A stretch of DNA of 64,000 nt from Streptomyces flavochromogenes (GCF_000717595.1 NZ_JNZO01000036.1:1-64000), one strand, 5' to 3'; shown: positions 44,881 to 54,171, counted from the first letter of the stretch. Numbers and translations are program-made. Notes: a model not told the origin generated them from the sequence alone.

Positions 44881-45927
44881 ATGACCGTCACCCTGGCGGA
44901 CGTGGCCGCTCGCGCACGGGTCTCGCCCGCCACCGTCTCCCGCGTCCTCAACGGCAACTACCCGGTCGCCGAGTCGACCCGCGAGCGGGTCCTGCGAGCC
45001 GTGGACGAGCTGGACTACGTCCTCAACGGGCCCGCCAGCTCACTCGCCGCCGCCACCTCCGACCTCGTCGGCGTCCTCGTCCACGACATCGCCGACCCGT
45101 TCTTCGGGGTCATGGCGAGCGCGGCGCAGAGCTCCATCGGGGAAGGCGGATCGGGGCGCGGCGGCGGCGAGAAGCTCGCCGTCGTCTGCAACACCGGCGG
45201 CTCCCCCGAACGCGAACTGACCTACCTCACGCTGCTCCAGCGGCAGCGGGCCGCGGCCGTGATCCTCATGGGCGGCTCCCTGGAGGACCCCGAGCACCTG
45301 GCGGCGACGACCGGCAAGCTGGCCAAGCTGGCGGAGGCCGGGACCCGGGTCGTGCTCTGCGGACGCCCGCCGGTCACCGGCGACGCGAACGCGGCCGCGC
45401 TCGTCTTCGACAACCGGGGCGGCGCGCGCCGCCTCACCGAGCACCTGCTCGAACTCGGCCACCGGCACATCGGTTACGCGGCCGGCCCGGCCGACCGGAC
45501 CACGACCCGGCACCGCCTGGAGGGCCACCGGGCGGCGCTCACGGCGGCGGGGATCGCGGAGGGGCCGACGGTCCACGGCCCGTACGACCGACAGGCGGGC
45601 TACCGGGCCACGGCCGAGCTCCTCGCCCGCGACCCGGACCTCACGGCGGTCGTCGCCGCCAACGACACGGTCGCCCTCGGCGTCTGCGCGGCCCTGCGGG
45701 AACGCGGCCTGTCGATCCCGGGCGACGTGTCCGTGGCGGGCTTCGACGACCTCCCGTTCTCGGTGGACGCGGTCCCGTCCCTGACGACCGTCCATCTGCC
45801 GCTGCACGAGGCGGGGACACGAGCGGGCCGCCTGGCGATGGGCACGGAGGACCCCCCGGCGGGCGGCCTGGCCCGTGTCCCGGCGGAGCTGGTGGTACGG
45901 GGCTCCACGGGGCGGCCCCGGGGGTAG
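44881..45927 (+). CDS. LacI-family transcriptional repressor
   Basis: 348 aa. N-terminal LacI HTH and hinge (TLADVAARARVSPATVSRVLNGNYPVAESTRERV ... LDYVLNGPASSLA) and a periplasmic-binding-like effector domain (VVAANDTVALGVCAALRERGLSIPGDVSVAGFDDLP). It likely represses the divergent three-gene catabolic unit and itself through the GAAAGCGCTTTC site, with an intermediate sugar as inducer. ATG has GGAGG about 13 bases upstream, rather far. Confidence 0.92.
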   Translation: MTVTLADVAARARVSPATVSRVLNGNYPVAESTRERVLRAVDELDYVLNGPASSLAAATSDLVGVLVHDIADPFFGVMASAAQSSIGEGGSGRGGGEKLAVVCNTGGSPERELTYLTLLQRQRAAAVILMGGSLEDPEHLAATTGKLAKLAEAGTRVVLCGRPPVTGDANAAALVFDNRGGARRLTEHLLELGHRHIGYAAGPADRTTTRHRLEGHRAALTAAGIAEGPTVHGPYDRQAGYRATAELLARDPDLTAVVAANDTVALGVCAALRERGLSIPGDVSVAGFDDLPFSVDAVPSLTTVHLPLHEAGTRAGRLAMGTEDPPAGGLARVPAELVVRGSTGRPRG

Positions 45928-45974
45928 GCGGGCGGCCCGCCGGGTGCGGGCGAGGGCCGGCCCCCGACCGCGAC

Positions 45975-46001
45975 CCCCGGGCCCCGGGCCCCGGGCCCCG
46001 G
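45975..46001. repeat. Heptamer tandem repeat (CCCCGGG)
   Basis: Three and a six-sevenths copies of CCCCGGG head to tail, 27 bases. Simple-sequence expansion, self-complementary. Confidence 0.85.
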
Positions 46002-46393
46002 ACATCATTCGAGAGACGACCATCAGGCCCACCACGCGCCGGCGAGGGCCGACTCCGGCGCGGCGCGGCGCCGCGACGTGACGGGGCCACGCCGGGGTCC
46101 GGAGGCTCAGGCGCCGCGTCACGCGGCGTCACGCCGCGCCGCGCCCGGCATCAGGTCGGGCCCACCCGCCGCCCGGGCCCGACAGGCGACACCCGGGACG
46201 AACGCGTCATCGCCGCACCTCCGTGCGGCCGTGCGCCGTACCGCGGCAACGCCGTGCGCCGCACCGCCGCACCGTCGCACCCCCCGCCGCACCGCCGGAT
46301 CCACGCATCGCCCCATCGTCCTCGGCACCCATGCCCCGGCTCCCCGTCCGCACGGACGCCCGGCGTGCCCACAGTGCGTTCACCTTCATTCCA

Positions 46394-46517
46394 TTGCAAC
46401 GAACAACACTTGGAGTGTTGCATTAGCCTCGAAACCGTTGCAACGAAATCACTCAACCCACCTGCAGTTATGGCTATTTAGCGCAACGAGCTTGTTGCCA
46501 GACCCATGAACGCAACG
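46394..46517. promoter_or_regulatory. GCAAC/GTTGC element array upstream of DUF4097-S9 peptidase
   Basis: TTGCAACGAA occurs exactly at 46394-46403 and 46438-46447; the latter overlaps the perfect palindrome CGTTGCAACG (46436-46445). GCAAC-N6-GTTGC is at 46483-46498, GTTGCA at 46417-46422 and CGCAACG at 46511-46517. Six related half-sites in 125 bases of AT-rich DNA suggest cooperative binding by a dimeric regulator. Confidence 0.6.
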
Positions 46518-46582
46518 TAGCTTTTCCCTCATCGGAAACGGCGGGACCGAGAACGGGCCCGCCCCCAAGAAGGAGAAGCACC

Positions 46583-47242
46583 GTGCAGAAGTTCGCCACC
46601 ACCGCCGTCCTCGACATCCCCGCCGGCCGCATCCAGCTCATCGCCGCCGACCGCGCCGACGCCACCGTCGACGTCCGCCCCGCGAACGCCGCCAAGGGCA
46701 ACGACGTGAAGGCCGCCGAAGAGACCACCGTCGACTTCACCGACGGCGTCCTGCGGATCGCCGCCGCCCCCGCGAAGAACAAGACCCTCGGCGACTCCGG
46801 CTCCATCGAGGTGACCGTCCGGCTCCCGGCCGGCTCCCGCGTCGAGGCGAAGAGCGCCGCCGCCGAACTCCGCGGCGTCGGACGGCTCGGCGACGTCGTC
46901 TTCGACGGCGCGCAGGGCACGGTCGAGCTCGACGAGACCGCGAGCGCCCACCTCACCCTGCTCGCCGGCGACATCACGGTCGGCCGCCTCGGCGGCGCCG
47001 CCGAGATCAGCACCAAGAAGGGCGACCTCCGCATCGACGAGGCCACGCAGGGCGCGGTCGTGCTGCGTACCGAGTCGGGCGAGATCGCGGTCGGAGCCGC
47101 CCGCGGCGTCTCCGCCACCCTGAACGCCGGCACCGCCTACGGCCGCGTCCACAACGCGCTCGCCAACACCGCCGGCGCCGCCGCCGGCCTGACCATCCAC
47201 GCCACCACCTCGTACGGCGACATCACCGCCCGCAGCCTCTGA
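46583..47242 (+). CDS. DUF4097 beta-strand repeat protein
   Basis: 219 aa. Alternating beta-strand pattern typical of the DUF4097 adhesin-like beta-helix: repeated short strands such as IQLIAADRADATVDVRPA, GSIEVTVRLPAGSRVEAKS, GDITVGRLGG and GEIAVGAARG. No signal peptide, so probably cytoplasmic; function unknown. GTG start has AAGGAG 7 bases upstream. In streptomycetes such genes often follow a small HicB-like or HTH regulator gene, which is absent here although the operator array remains. Confidence 0.8.
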   Translation: MQKFATTAVLDIPAGRIQLIAADRADATVDVRPANAAKGNDVKAAEETTVDFTDGVLRIAAAPAKNKTLGDSGSIEVTVRLPAGSRVEAKSAAAELRGVGRLGDVVFDGAQGTVELDETASAHLTLLAGDITVGRLGGAAEISTKKGDLRIDEATQGAVVLRTESGEIAVGAARGVSATLNAGTAYGRVHNALANTAGAAAGLTIHATTSYGDITARSL

Positions 47243-47310
47243 ACCGCCCCGGCGGTATGACCGCCGCCCCCACGATCTCCATCGACCGACTCCGAGGACG
47301 GACAAGCAGA

Positions 47311-49596
47311 ATGAGTACCACTCAGAACTACCAGGCCGCCGAGCAGCTTCTCCGTCGTCCCGCCCGCCCGGGCGAGCTCGTCGTCGGTGACAAGGTCAGG
47401 CCCCAGTGGATCGACGGGGGCGCCCGGTTCTGGTACGCGGTGAGCAACGGGACCGGCCGGCGTTTCATGCTGGTCGACCCGGCGGCGGGCACGCGTGAGC
47501 CGGCCTTCGACCACGCCCGGCTGGCCGCCGCGCTGGCCACCGCCGCCGAGCAGCAGGTCGATCCCGAGGCCCTGCCGTTCCTCGGCATCGAACCGGCCGG
47601 GAACGAGGTCACGTTCGTGGCGTTCGGCGCCTACTGGCGCTGCGATCTGGACAGTTACGTCTGTGAGCCGGCCGAGTTCCCCGCCCCGGGCAACCCGCTG
47701 GACGTGACGTCGCCCGACGGGAAGTCCGCGGTGTCCCAGCGGGGGCACGACCTGTGGGCCCGCTCGCTGTCCGACGGCCGCGAGTGGCCGCTGACCACCG
47801 ACGGCGCACCCGATCACGCCTACGGACCGGGTCCCGCCGCGACCGGCAACGCCACCCTGCTGCGCAAGCTCGGCGTGCCCTACCTGCCGCCCGCGGTCGC
47901 CTGGTCGCCGGACTCGACGAAGGTCCTCGCCCACCGGACCGACGAGCGCGCGGTCCGCAGGACCCACCTCGTGGAGGCGATGCCCGCCGACGGGGGCGCG
48001 CCCCGCCTGCACACCCAGCCGTTCGCGTACGCCGGGGACGAGCACCTGCCGCTGGCCGAGCTGGTCGTTCTCGACGTCGCCGAGGGTACGGTCGTCCGCG
48101 CCCGGACCGAGCCGCTCATCATGACCCATGTGTCGCCGATCACCGTGAAGTGGGCGTGGTGGGCCGCGGACGGCTCCGCCGTCTACTTCCTCGCCCGCCC
48201 CCGGGATCAGCACTCCCTCGCCCTGAACCGCCTCGACCCGGTCACCGGCGAGGTCACCACCGTGATCGGCGAGTCCGGGGAGACCCGGGTGGAGCCCAAC
48301 CAGTGGATGACCGAGCCGCCCCTCGTGCGCGTGCTCGCCGACGAGGTGCTGTGGTTCTCGCAGCGCGACGGCTGGGGCCACCTCTACCGCTACGACCTGC
48401 ACACCGGCGAGCTGCTCGGCCGGGTCACCTCCGGGCCGTGGCTGGTGCGGCAGATCCTGCGCGTCGACGAGGCCGAGCGCGTCGTGTACTTCACGGCCTC
48501 CGGTCTCGTCGACGAGGACCCGTACCGGCGCACGGTGTGCCGGGTCGGCCTGGACGGCTCCGGCTTCGCCAGGGTCACCGGCGACACGCTCGACCACATG
48601 GCGGCGCTGCCGGAAGCCCCGTACGACCAGGAGTACTTCATCGACTCCGCGTCCACCGTCGACACCGCCCCCGTCACCACCGTCCGCGACTGGACCGGGC
48701 GGGTGCTCGTCGAGCTGGAGCGCGCCGACATCACCAGGCTCACCGCCACCGGGTGGACCGCTCCGGAGCGCTTCCGCGTCAAGGCGGCCGACGGCGAGAC
48801 CGACCTCTACGGAGTGCTGTACCGGCCGCGGGACTTCGACCCCGCCCGGTCCTACCCCGTGATCGACAACCTCTACCCCGGCCCGCAGGTCAACCGGGTC
48901 GCCCCGTGCTTCGACCCCGGCGGCATGGGCATGGACGCCGAACCCCTGGCGGCACTCGGCTTCGTGGTCATCGCGCTCGACGGCCGGGGCACCCCGGGCC
49001 GGAGCAAGGCCTTCCACGACGCCTCCTTCGGCCACCTGGCCGACGCCGGCTCCCTGACCGACCATGTCGCGGCCCTGGGGCAGCTGGCCGAGACCCGGCC
49101 GTGGATGGACCTGGAGCGGGTCGGCGTCTTCGGCCACTCCGGGGGCGGGTTCGCCGCGGCCCGCGCGATGCTCGACTTCCCCGAGACGTACAGGGCCGGG
49201 GCCGCGCTCTCCGGCTCGCACGACGCCCGCTCGTTCAACGCCGGCTTCGTCGAGTCCTACGACGGCGCGGACAACCCGGAGGCCTGGGCACGGACGTCCA
49301 ACCTGGACCTCGCCGACCGGCTGACCGGCAAGCTGCTGCTCGTCCACGGCGACATGGACGACCAGGTCCACCCGCACCAGACCCTGCGGTTCGCCGACCG
49401 GCTCCTCGCGGCCGGAAAGGACTTCGAACTGCACGTCGTGCCGGGCGCCGAGCACACCTTCATCGACTGCCTGGCCCATGTTCGCACCCGCTGCTGGGAC
49501 TTCCTGGTCCGCGAGCTGATGGGCACCTTGCCGCCCGCCTACCGCCCGGCGCCCATCGTGATCGGCCCCGAGCTGCTCGCCGACATGTTTGCCTGA
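47311..49596 (+). CDS. S9 family (dipeptidyl peptidase IV-like) peptidase
   Basis: 761 aa. N-terminal beta-propeller of the DPP IV type (residues ~30-480) followed by an alpha/beta hydrolase: nucleophile Ser in FGHSGGGFAAA, Asp in HGDMDDQVHPHQT and His in PGAEHTF. The catalytic triad is complete. No signal peptide, so it probably trims peptides in the cytoplasm. ATG at 47311 is chosen; an ATG at 47257 in the same frame is an alternative because the ribosome site is weak (GAGGAC far upstream). Separated by about 70 bases from the DUF4097 gene. Confidence 0.88.
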   Translation: MSTTQNYQAAEQLLRRPARPGELVVGDKVRPQWIDGGARFWYAVSNGTGRRFMLVDPAAGTREPAFDHARLAAALATAAEQQVDPEALPFLGIEPAGNEVTFVAFGAYWRCDLDSYVCEPAEFPAPGNPLDVTSPDGKSAVSQRGHDLWARSLSDGREWPLTTDGAPDHAYGPGPAATGNATLLRKLGVPYLPPAVAWSPDSTKVLAHRTDERAVRRTHLVEAMPADGGAPRLHTQPFAYAGDEHLPLAELVVLDVAEGTVVRARTEPLIMTHVSPITVKWAWWAADGSAVYFLARPRDQHSLALNRLDPVTGEVTTVIGESGETRVEPNQWMTEPPLVRVLADEVLWFSQRDGWGHLYRYDLHTGELLGRVTSGPWLVRQILRVDEAERVVYFTASGLVDEDPYRRTVCRVGLDGSGFARVTGDTLDHMAALPEAPYDQEYFIDSASTVDTAPVTTVRDWTGRVLVELERADITRLTATGWTAPERFRVKAADGETDLYGVLYRPRDFDPARSYPVIDNLYPGPQVNRVAPCFDPGGMGMDAEPLAALGFVVIALDGRGTPGRSKAFHDASFGHLADAGSLTDHVAALGQLAETRPWMDLERVGVFGHSGGGFAAARAMLDFPETYRAGAALSGSHDARSFNAGFVESYDGADNPEAWARTSNLDLADRLTGKLLLVHGDMDDQVHPHQTLRFADRLLAAGKDFELHVVPGAEHTFIDCLAHVRTRCWDFLVRELMGTLPPAYRPAPIVIGPELLADMFA

Positions 49597-49619
49597 CCAC
49601 GACACCACGAACAGGAGCG

Positions 49620-49658
49620 AGCCCGTCGGACCCCCACCCCGGGGGGATCCGACGGGCT
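49620..49658. terminator. Hairpin between convergent S9 peptidase and ATPase genes
   Basis: AGCCCGTCGGA (49620-49630) pairs with TCCGACGGGCT (49648-49658), extended by CCCCC/GGGGG. It overlaps the stop codon of the ATPase gene. Confidence 0.75.
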
Positions 49659-50220
49659 ACTTCTCGGGGGTGAGGCCCGTCGCCGCGAGGACCGCGTCCA
49701 CCGTCTCCGGCACCGTCAGGTCCGCGTTGTCGATCCAGACGCCCTCGCCCGACAGCTCCGCGCGCATCGCCTCGTCCAGGAAGGCCCAGTTGGTCGTCAG
49801 GCGCTTGTCCCGGGCGTTGTTGCGCTCCCATGCCTTGTCGGGGCCGGGGGCCAGGATCACCACGTGGAGCGCGGCCGCCGTCGAGTGGGCGCGGTAGTGG
49901 TCCAGGTGCGAGCGGCGTACGACCACGTCGTCGAGGACCGGGAGGAAGCCGGCCGCGGCGAAGCTGCCGGCGAGGAGGCAGGCGTTGCGGGCGCGCAGCA
50001 GGATCTGCCGGTCCGCCTCCGGGTCGCCGTCCGGGCTCGGCCAGTGGCCACCGCTCACGATGAGGGACTGGAGGCCGTCGACCTCGATGTGCGCGGCTCG
50101 GGCGAAGCGGGCCGCGAGGGCGGCCGCGACGGTGGACTTCCCGCTTCCGGGGATACCGGCGAGCAGCACGGCTCCGGGGGCGGGTTCCGGGGCGTCGACG
50201 GTGATGTTCTCGAAGGTCAT
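49657..50220 (-). CDS. Small P-loop ATPase/kinase-like protein
   Basis: 187 aa with Walker A AGIPGSGKST (about residues 21-30), a mid-region DDVVVRRSHLD and an ILAP strand, like AAA_33/zeta-type or gluconate-kinase-like NTPases that phosphorylate small molecules. Substrate unknown. Its ATG overlaps the stop of the EamA transporter gene (ATGA), so the two are co-translated. A toxin role is not supported by any adjacent antitoxin. Confidence 0.75.
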   Translation of the reverse strand: MTFENITVDAPEPAPGAVLLAGIPGSGKSTVAAALAARFARAAHIEVDGLQSLIVSGGHWPSPDGDPEADRQILLRARNACLLAGSFAAAGFLPVLDDVVVRRSHLDHYRAHSTAAALHVVILAPGPDKAWERNNARDKRLTTNWAFLDEAMRAELSGEGVWIDNADLTVPETVDAVLAATGLTPEK

Positions 50221-51185
50221 ACGGGCCTTTCCTCGGGATTCGTACGCCGTTCCTCGCCGAGCGGACGGCCGGTCGACGATACGGCCACGGGCTCCGGCGC
50301 CGCCACGGAGTTCCCGGCCCCGGTGGCCCGCCGGCCCGGCGCGAACGATGTCAGGGCCACTCCCCCGACGAGCAGCGCCGCCGCGCACCAGCGGGCCGGG
50401 CTCACGTCCTCGCCCAGGACGAGCGCCGCCGCGGACATCCCGAAGACGGGCACGAGGAGGGAGAAGGGTGCGACGGAGGAGGCCGGGTAGCGGCGGAGCA
50501 GCCGGCCCCAGGCGCCGAAGCCGAAGACGGTCGTGATCCAGGCGACGTAGACGATGACGCCGACGCCGGTCCAGTCGAGCCCGCGCAGGGCCGCGAGGTC
50601 GCGTTCCGGGCCCTCCAGGAGGAGGGAGAGGCCGAGCAGCGGCAGGACGGGCACGGTGCTGACCCAGACCATGAAGTTGAGCGCGTCCGGCGGGGAGGCC
50701 TTGCGGGTCAGGACGTTGGAGACGCCCCAGCAGGCCGCCGCGGCGATCACGAGGGCGAAGCCGGTGAGGGACCCGGCGCCGCCCTCGTCGGCCGCCGCCA
50801 CGCCGATGCCCACCAGGGCGACTCCCATGCCCGCGAGCTTGAGGCGGCCGGGGCGTTCGCCGAGGGCGGCGAAGGCGAAGAGGGCGGTGAAGACGGCCTG
50901 GACCTGGAGGACGAGGGAGGAGAGCCCGGCGGGGGCGCCGAGGTCCATGCCGGTGAAGAGGAGCCCGAACTTGGCGACGCCGAGGACGAGTCCCACCGCC
51001 AGGATCCACTTCCAGGCGACGGTGGGCCGGCCCACCAGGAAGACGGCGGGCAGAGCGGCGGCGAGGAAGCGGAGGCCGGAGAAGAGCAGCGGCGGGAAGT
51101 GGTCGAGGCCGATCTCGATGACGACGAAGTTGACTCCCCAGACGGCGGCGACCAGGGCGGCGAGGGCGAGGTGGGCGGGGCGCAT
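50217..51185 (-). CDS. EamA/RhaT family drug-metabolite transporter
   Basis: 322 aa, ten hydrophobic helices in two EamA repeats (residues ~5-135 and ~145-280). N-terminal AAVWGVNFVVIEIGLDHFPPLLFSGLRFLAA is the hallmark of the first repeat. A hydrophilic C-terminal tail of ~40 residues follows. Likely effluxes amino acids or metabolites. Divergent from a LysR regulator, a frequent pairing in which the LysR protein controls the transporter. Confidence 0.9.
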   Translation of the reverse strand: MRPAHLALAALVAAVWGVNFVVIEIGLDHFPPLLFSGLRFLAAALPAVFLVGRPTVAWKWILAVGLVLGVAKFGLLFTGMDLGAPAGLSSLVLQVQAVFTALFAFAALGERPGRLKLAGMGVALVGIGVAAADEGGAGSLTGFALVIAAAACWGVSNVLTRKASPPDALNFMVWVSTVPVLPLLGLSLLLEGPERDLAALRGLDWTGVGVIVYVAWITTVFGFGAWGRLLRRYPASSVAPFSLLVPVFGMSAAALVLGEDVSPARWCAAALLVGGVALTSFAPGRRATGAGNSVAAPEPVAVSSTGRPLGEERRTNPEERPV

Positions 51186-51211
51186 GCTGTCGAGGATGGT
51201 CGTCCCGACTG

Positions 51212-51251
51212 TGTAGCACCAGCACGGGTTCCTTCATGGTGGGATGTAGCA
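51212..51251. promoter_or_regulatory. Direct TGTAGCA repeats in the EamA/LysR intergenic region
   Basis: TGTAGCA at 51212-51218 and 51245-51251, 33 bases apart, within the 110-base divergent promoter region. A LysR binding role is possible but not demonstrated by symmetry. Confidence 0.3.
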
Positions 51252-51295
51252 GCGCTTCATCCATCCGTCCCGCGCATCGAAGAGGAGGAGCGTCC

Positions 51296-52225
51296 GTGCT
51301 GGATCTCGGCCGTCTGCGCGCCCTGCATGCCGTCGCCGTCCACGGCAGCGTCGCCGCCGCCGCCACCGCCCTCGGCTACACGCCGTCCGCGGTCTCCCAG
51401 CAGATCGCGAAGCTGGAGCGGGAGACCCGTACGACCCTGCTCGAACGCAGCGGTCGCGGCATCCGTCTCACCGACGACGCCCATCACCTCGCCGCCACCG
51501 CCCGGCAGCTGCTCGCCCTGGTGGAGGAGGCGGAGGTACGGCTGGAGGAGCGGCGCGGCCGGCCCGCCGGGCGGCTCGCGATCGGCTGCTTCGCGAGCGC
51601 GGCGCGCGGGCTGATGCCCCGGGTGCTCGCGGAGCTGGGCCGGGTCCATCCCGATGTCGACGCCCGGCTCTCGGAGGTGGACCCCCATGTGTCGATCGAC
51701 CTGGTGGCGCGCGGGGTCATCGACCTTGCGGTGGCGCACGACTGGGACATCGCCCCGCTTCCCGTGCCGCCGGGGGTCGAGCAGGCGGTGATCGGCGACG
51801 ACCTGTGCGACATCCTCGTCCACCGGGATCATCCGCTCGCCGCGCGGGACTCGGTGCGCCGGGAGGAGCTGGCGGCGGAGCGGTGGATCTCGCAGCCGCC
51901 GGGGACGGTCTGCCACGACTGGCTGACGCGGACGCTGCGGGAGACGGGTTTCGAGCCGCTGATCGTCCATCAGGCGGAGGAGAACCACACGCAGGTCGCC
52001 CTGGTCGCGGCCGGTCTGGGGATCGCGCTGGTGCCGCGCCTGGGGCGCGGGGCGCTGCCTGCGGAGGTGGCGCCGGTGCGGCTCGACCCGATGCCGACGC
52101 GTCGCCTGCACGCCATGTGGCGGACCGGGGCGGCGCGGCGCCCCGCGATCCGGGAGACGGTCCGTACGCTCCAGGAGCTCTGGCCCGGGATCGCCGCCGT
52201 GGGCGATTCGTGCGCGGGTCCTTGA
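51296..52225 (+). CDS. LysR-family transcriptional regulator
   Basis: 309 aa. N-terminal winged HTH (LGRLRALHAVAVHGSVAAAATALGYTPSAVSQQIAKLERET) and a type 2 periplasmic-binding-like effector domain (GRLAIGCFASAARGLMPRVLAELGRVHPDV ...). GTG at 51296 is preceded by AGGAGGAG with good spacing. Divergent from the EamA transporter gene, its probable target. Confidence 0.92.
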   Translation: MLDLGRLRALHAVAVHGSVAAAATALGYTPSAVSQQIAKLERETRTTLLERSGRGIRLTDDAHHLAATARQLLALVEEAEVRLEERRGRPAGRLAIGCFASAARGLMPRVLAELGRVHPDVDARLSEVDPHVSIDLVARGVIDLAVAHDWDIAPLPVPPGVEQAVIGDDLCDILVHRDHPLAARDSVRREELAAERWISQPPGTVCHDWLTRTLRETGFEPLIVHQAEENHTQVALVAAGLGIALVPRLGRGALPAEVAPVRLDPMPTRRLHAMWRTGAARRPAIRETVRTLQELWPGIAAVGDSCAGP

Positions 52226-52338
52226 CCTGGCAGTTACTTTCGGGCTATCCGTGACTCCTTGGAAGTTTCCTTCAGAGGCGGCTTCCGAGGATTTCGCGCA
52301 TGGATCCCTTCAACCTCGCACGGCCGGAAGGAGCATCA

Positions 52339-54165
52339 GTGCACCACCGCGCCCCCGCCCCCTCCCGACGCACCCTCCTCACGGTGACCGCCGCCGCGGC
52401 AGCGGCCGCCGTCACCGGGATGAGCACCCCCGCCCTCGCCGGGCAGGACCGGCACGACGACCGGAAGCTCCGGCGGATCATCGACCGCATGTCCCTTGAG
52501 GAGAAGGTCGGCCAGCTCTTCGTGATGCGGGTGTACGGCCACTCCGCCACCGCACCCGACCAGGCCGACATCGACGCCAACCTCGCGGAGATCGGTGTCC
52601 GTACGGCCGCCGAGCTGGTCGAGCGCTACCACGTGGGCGGCGTCATCTACTTCTCCTGGGCCCACAACACCCGCGACCCCCAGCAGATCGCCGCGCTCTC
52701 CAACGGCATCCAGCAGGCGGCGCTCGCGCAGCCCACGCCGGTCCCCGCGCTCATCTCCACCGATCAGGAGCACGGCATCGTCTGCCGGGTGGGCGAGCCC
52801 GCCACCCTGGTGCCCGGCGCGATGGCCCTCGGCGCCGGCGGTTCGCACGCGGACGCCCGCAGGGCGGCGCAGATCGCGGGCGCGGAGCTCGCGGCCGTCG
52901 GCATCCGGCAGAACTACGCCCCGGTCGCGGACGTCAACGTCAACCCGGCCAACCCGGTCATCGGCGTCCGCTCCTTCGGCTCCGACCCGGCGGCGGTCGC
53001 CGGCATGGTCGCCGCGCAGGTCAAGGGCTACCAGCGGGCCGGGGTCGCGGCCACCTCCAAGCACTTCCCGGGGCACGGCGACACCGCCGTCGACAGCCAC
53101 TACGGCCTGCCGACGATCACCCACACGCGGGCGCAGTGGAGCACCTTGGACGCCCCTCCGTTCCGGTCCGCGATCGCCGCCGGGATCGACTCGATCATGA
53201 CCGCGCACATCGTGGTGCCGGCGCTGGACGCGAGCGAGGACCCGGCGACGCTGTCCCGGCCGATCCTCACCGGCATCCTCCGCGAGGAGCTCGGCTACGA
53301 CGGTGTGGTGGTCACCGACTCGCTCGGCATGGAGGGGGTGCGCACCAAGTACGGCGACGAGCGCGTCCCGGTCCTCGCCCTGAAGGCCGGTGTGGACCAG
53401 CTGCTCAACCCGCCGAAGCTCGACGTGGCCTGGAACGCGGTCCTGAAGGCCGTCAGGGACGGCGAACTGACGGAGGCCCGGCTCGACGAATCGATCCTGC
53501 GGATCCTGCGGCTCAAGTCGAAGCTCGGTCTGTTCCGGAACGCGTACGTCACCCGGGCCGGCGTCGAGCGGGTGGTCGGCACGGCCGCCCATCTCGCCCA
53601 GGCCGACCGGATCGCCGAGGCCACCACGACCCTGCTCCTCAACGAGGGCGGGTTCCTGCCGCTGAGCCCGGCCCGGCAGCGCTCGGTCCTCGTCGTCGGC
53701 GCCGACCCGGCCTCCCCGTCCGGTACGACGGGACCGCCGACGACGACGCTCGCGACCGCCCTGACGGATCTCGGGTTCAGCGCGACCGCGCTCTCCACGG
53801 GGATCACCCCGACGGCCGCGAAGATCGAGGAGGCGGTGGCGGCGGCAGCGGGCAAGGACGTCGTCGTGGTGGGCACGTACAACGTCACCGCGACGAGCCC
53901 GCAGCGCACGCTCGTGGCGCGGCTCGTGGCGACCGGGGTGCCCGTCGTGACGATCGCGATCCGCAACCCGTACGACATCGCCCGGATCGACGGCCAGCGG
54001 GCGACGCTCGCCGCCTACTCCTGGACCGATGTCGAACTCAGGGCCGCCGTACGGGTCCTGGCGGGCAAGGCCAGGCCCAGGGGCCGCCTGCCGGTCCCGG
54101 TGCAGAGCGCCGACGACCCGGCGAAGGTCCTCTACCCGGTCGGACACGGCCTGTCGTACCGCTGA
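52339..54165 (+). CDS. Secreted glycoside hydrolase family 3 (NagZ-like beta-N-acetylhexosaminidase)
   Basis: 608 aa. Twin-arginine-like signal (SRRTLLTVTAAAAAA) with a cleavage region near TPALA. GH3 catalytic domain: RMSLEEKVGQLFVMRVYG, ISTDQEHG, QNYAPVADVNVNPANPVIG, and the NagZ dyad motif KHFPGHGDTAVDSH; nucleophile Asp in VVTDSLGMEG. A C-terminal GH3_C-like domain follows. It probably removes GlcNAc from peptidoglycan or chitin fragments outside the cell. GTG at 52339 has AAGGAG five bases upstream and is preferred to ATG 52300. Confidence 0.9.
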   Translation: MHHRAPAPSRRTLLTVTAAAAAAAVTGMSTPALAGQDRHDDRKLRRIIDRMSLEEKVGQLFVMRVYGHSATAPDQADIDANLAEIGVRTAAELVERYHVGGVIYFSWAHNTRDPQQIAALSNGIQQAALAQPTPVPALISTDQEHGIVCRVGEPATLVPGAMALGAGGSHADARRAAQIAGAELAAVGIRQNYAPVADVNVNPANPVIGVRSFGSDPAAVAGMVAAQVKGYQRAGVAATSKHFPGHGDTAVDSHYGLPTITHTRAQWSTLDAPPFRSAIAAGIDSIMTAHIVVPALDASEDPATLSRPILTGILREELGYDGVVVTDSLGMEGVRTKYGDERVPVLALKAGVDQLLNPPKLDVAWNAVLKAVRDGELTEARLDESILRILRLKSKLGLFRNAYVTRAGVERVVGTAAHLAQADRIAEATTTLLLNEGGFLPLSPARQRSVLVVGADPASPSGTTGPPTTTLATALTDLGFSATALSTGITPTAAKIEEAVAAAAGKDVVVVGTYNVTATSPQRTLVARLVATGVPVVTIAIRNPYDIARIDGQRATLAAYSWTDVELRAAVRVLAGKARPRGRLPVPVQSADDPAKVLYPVGHGLSYR

Positions 54166-54171
54166 CACGAC

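Larger units (their letters stand above)
45928..46582. other. Long gene-free region between lacI-type gene and DUF4097 gene
   Basis: About 650 bases. The first part is extremely GC-rich with simple repeats (CCCCGGG heptamers at 45975-46001; CCGCACCG-like short repeats near 46250-46300) and no credible ORF. The last ~130 bases are AT-rich and hold an array of GCAAC/GTTGC elements (46394-46517), the probable control region of the DUF4097 gene. Confidence 0.55.

Noticed and set aside
46200..46330. CCGCAC-type repeats suggesting a CRISPR or repeat protein
   Set aside because: Units are short, irregular and without spacers; simple GC-rich sequence.
49657..50220. Zeta-type toxin
   Set aside because: Only the P-loop fold is shared; it is co-translated with a transporter and no epsilon-like antitoxin is adjacent.
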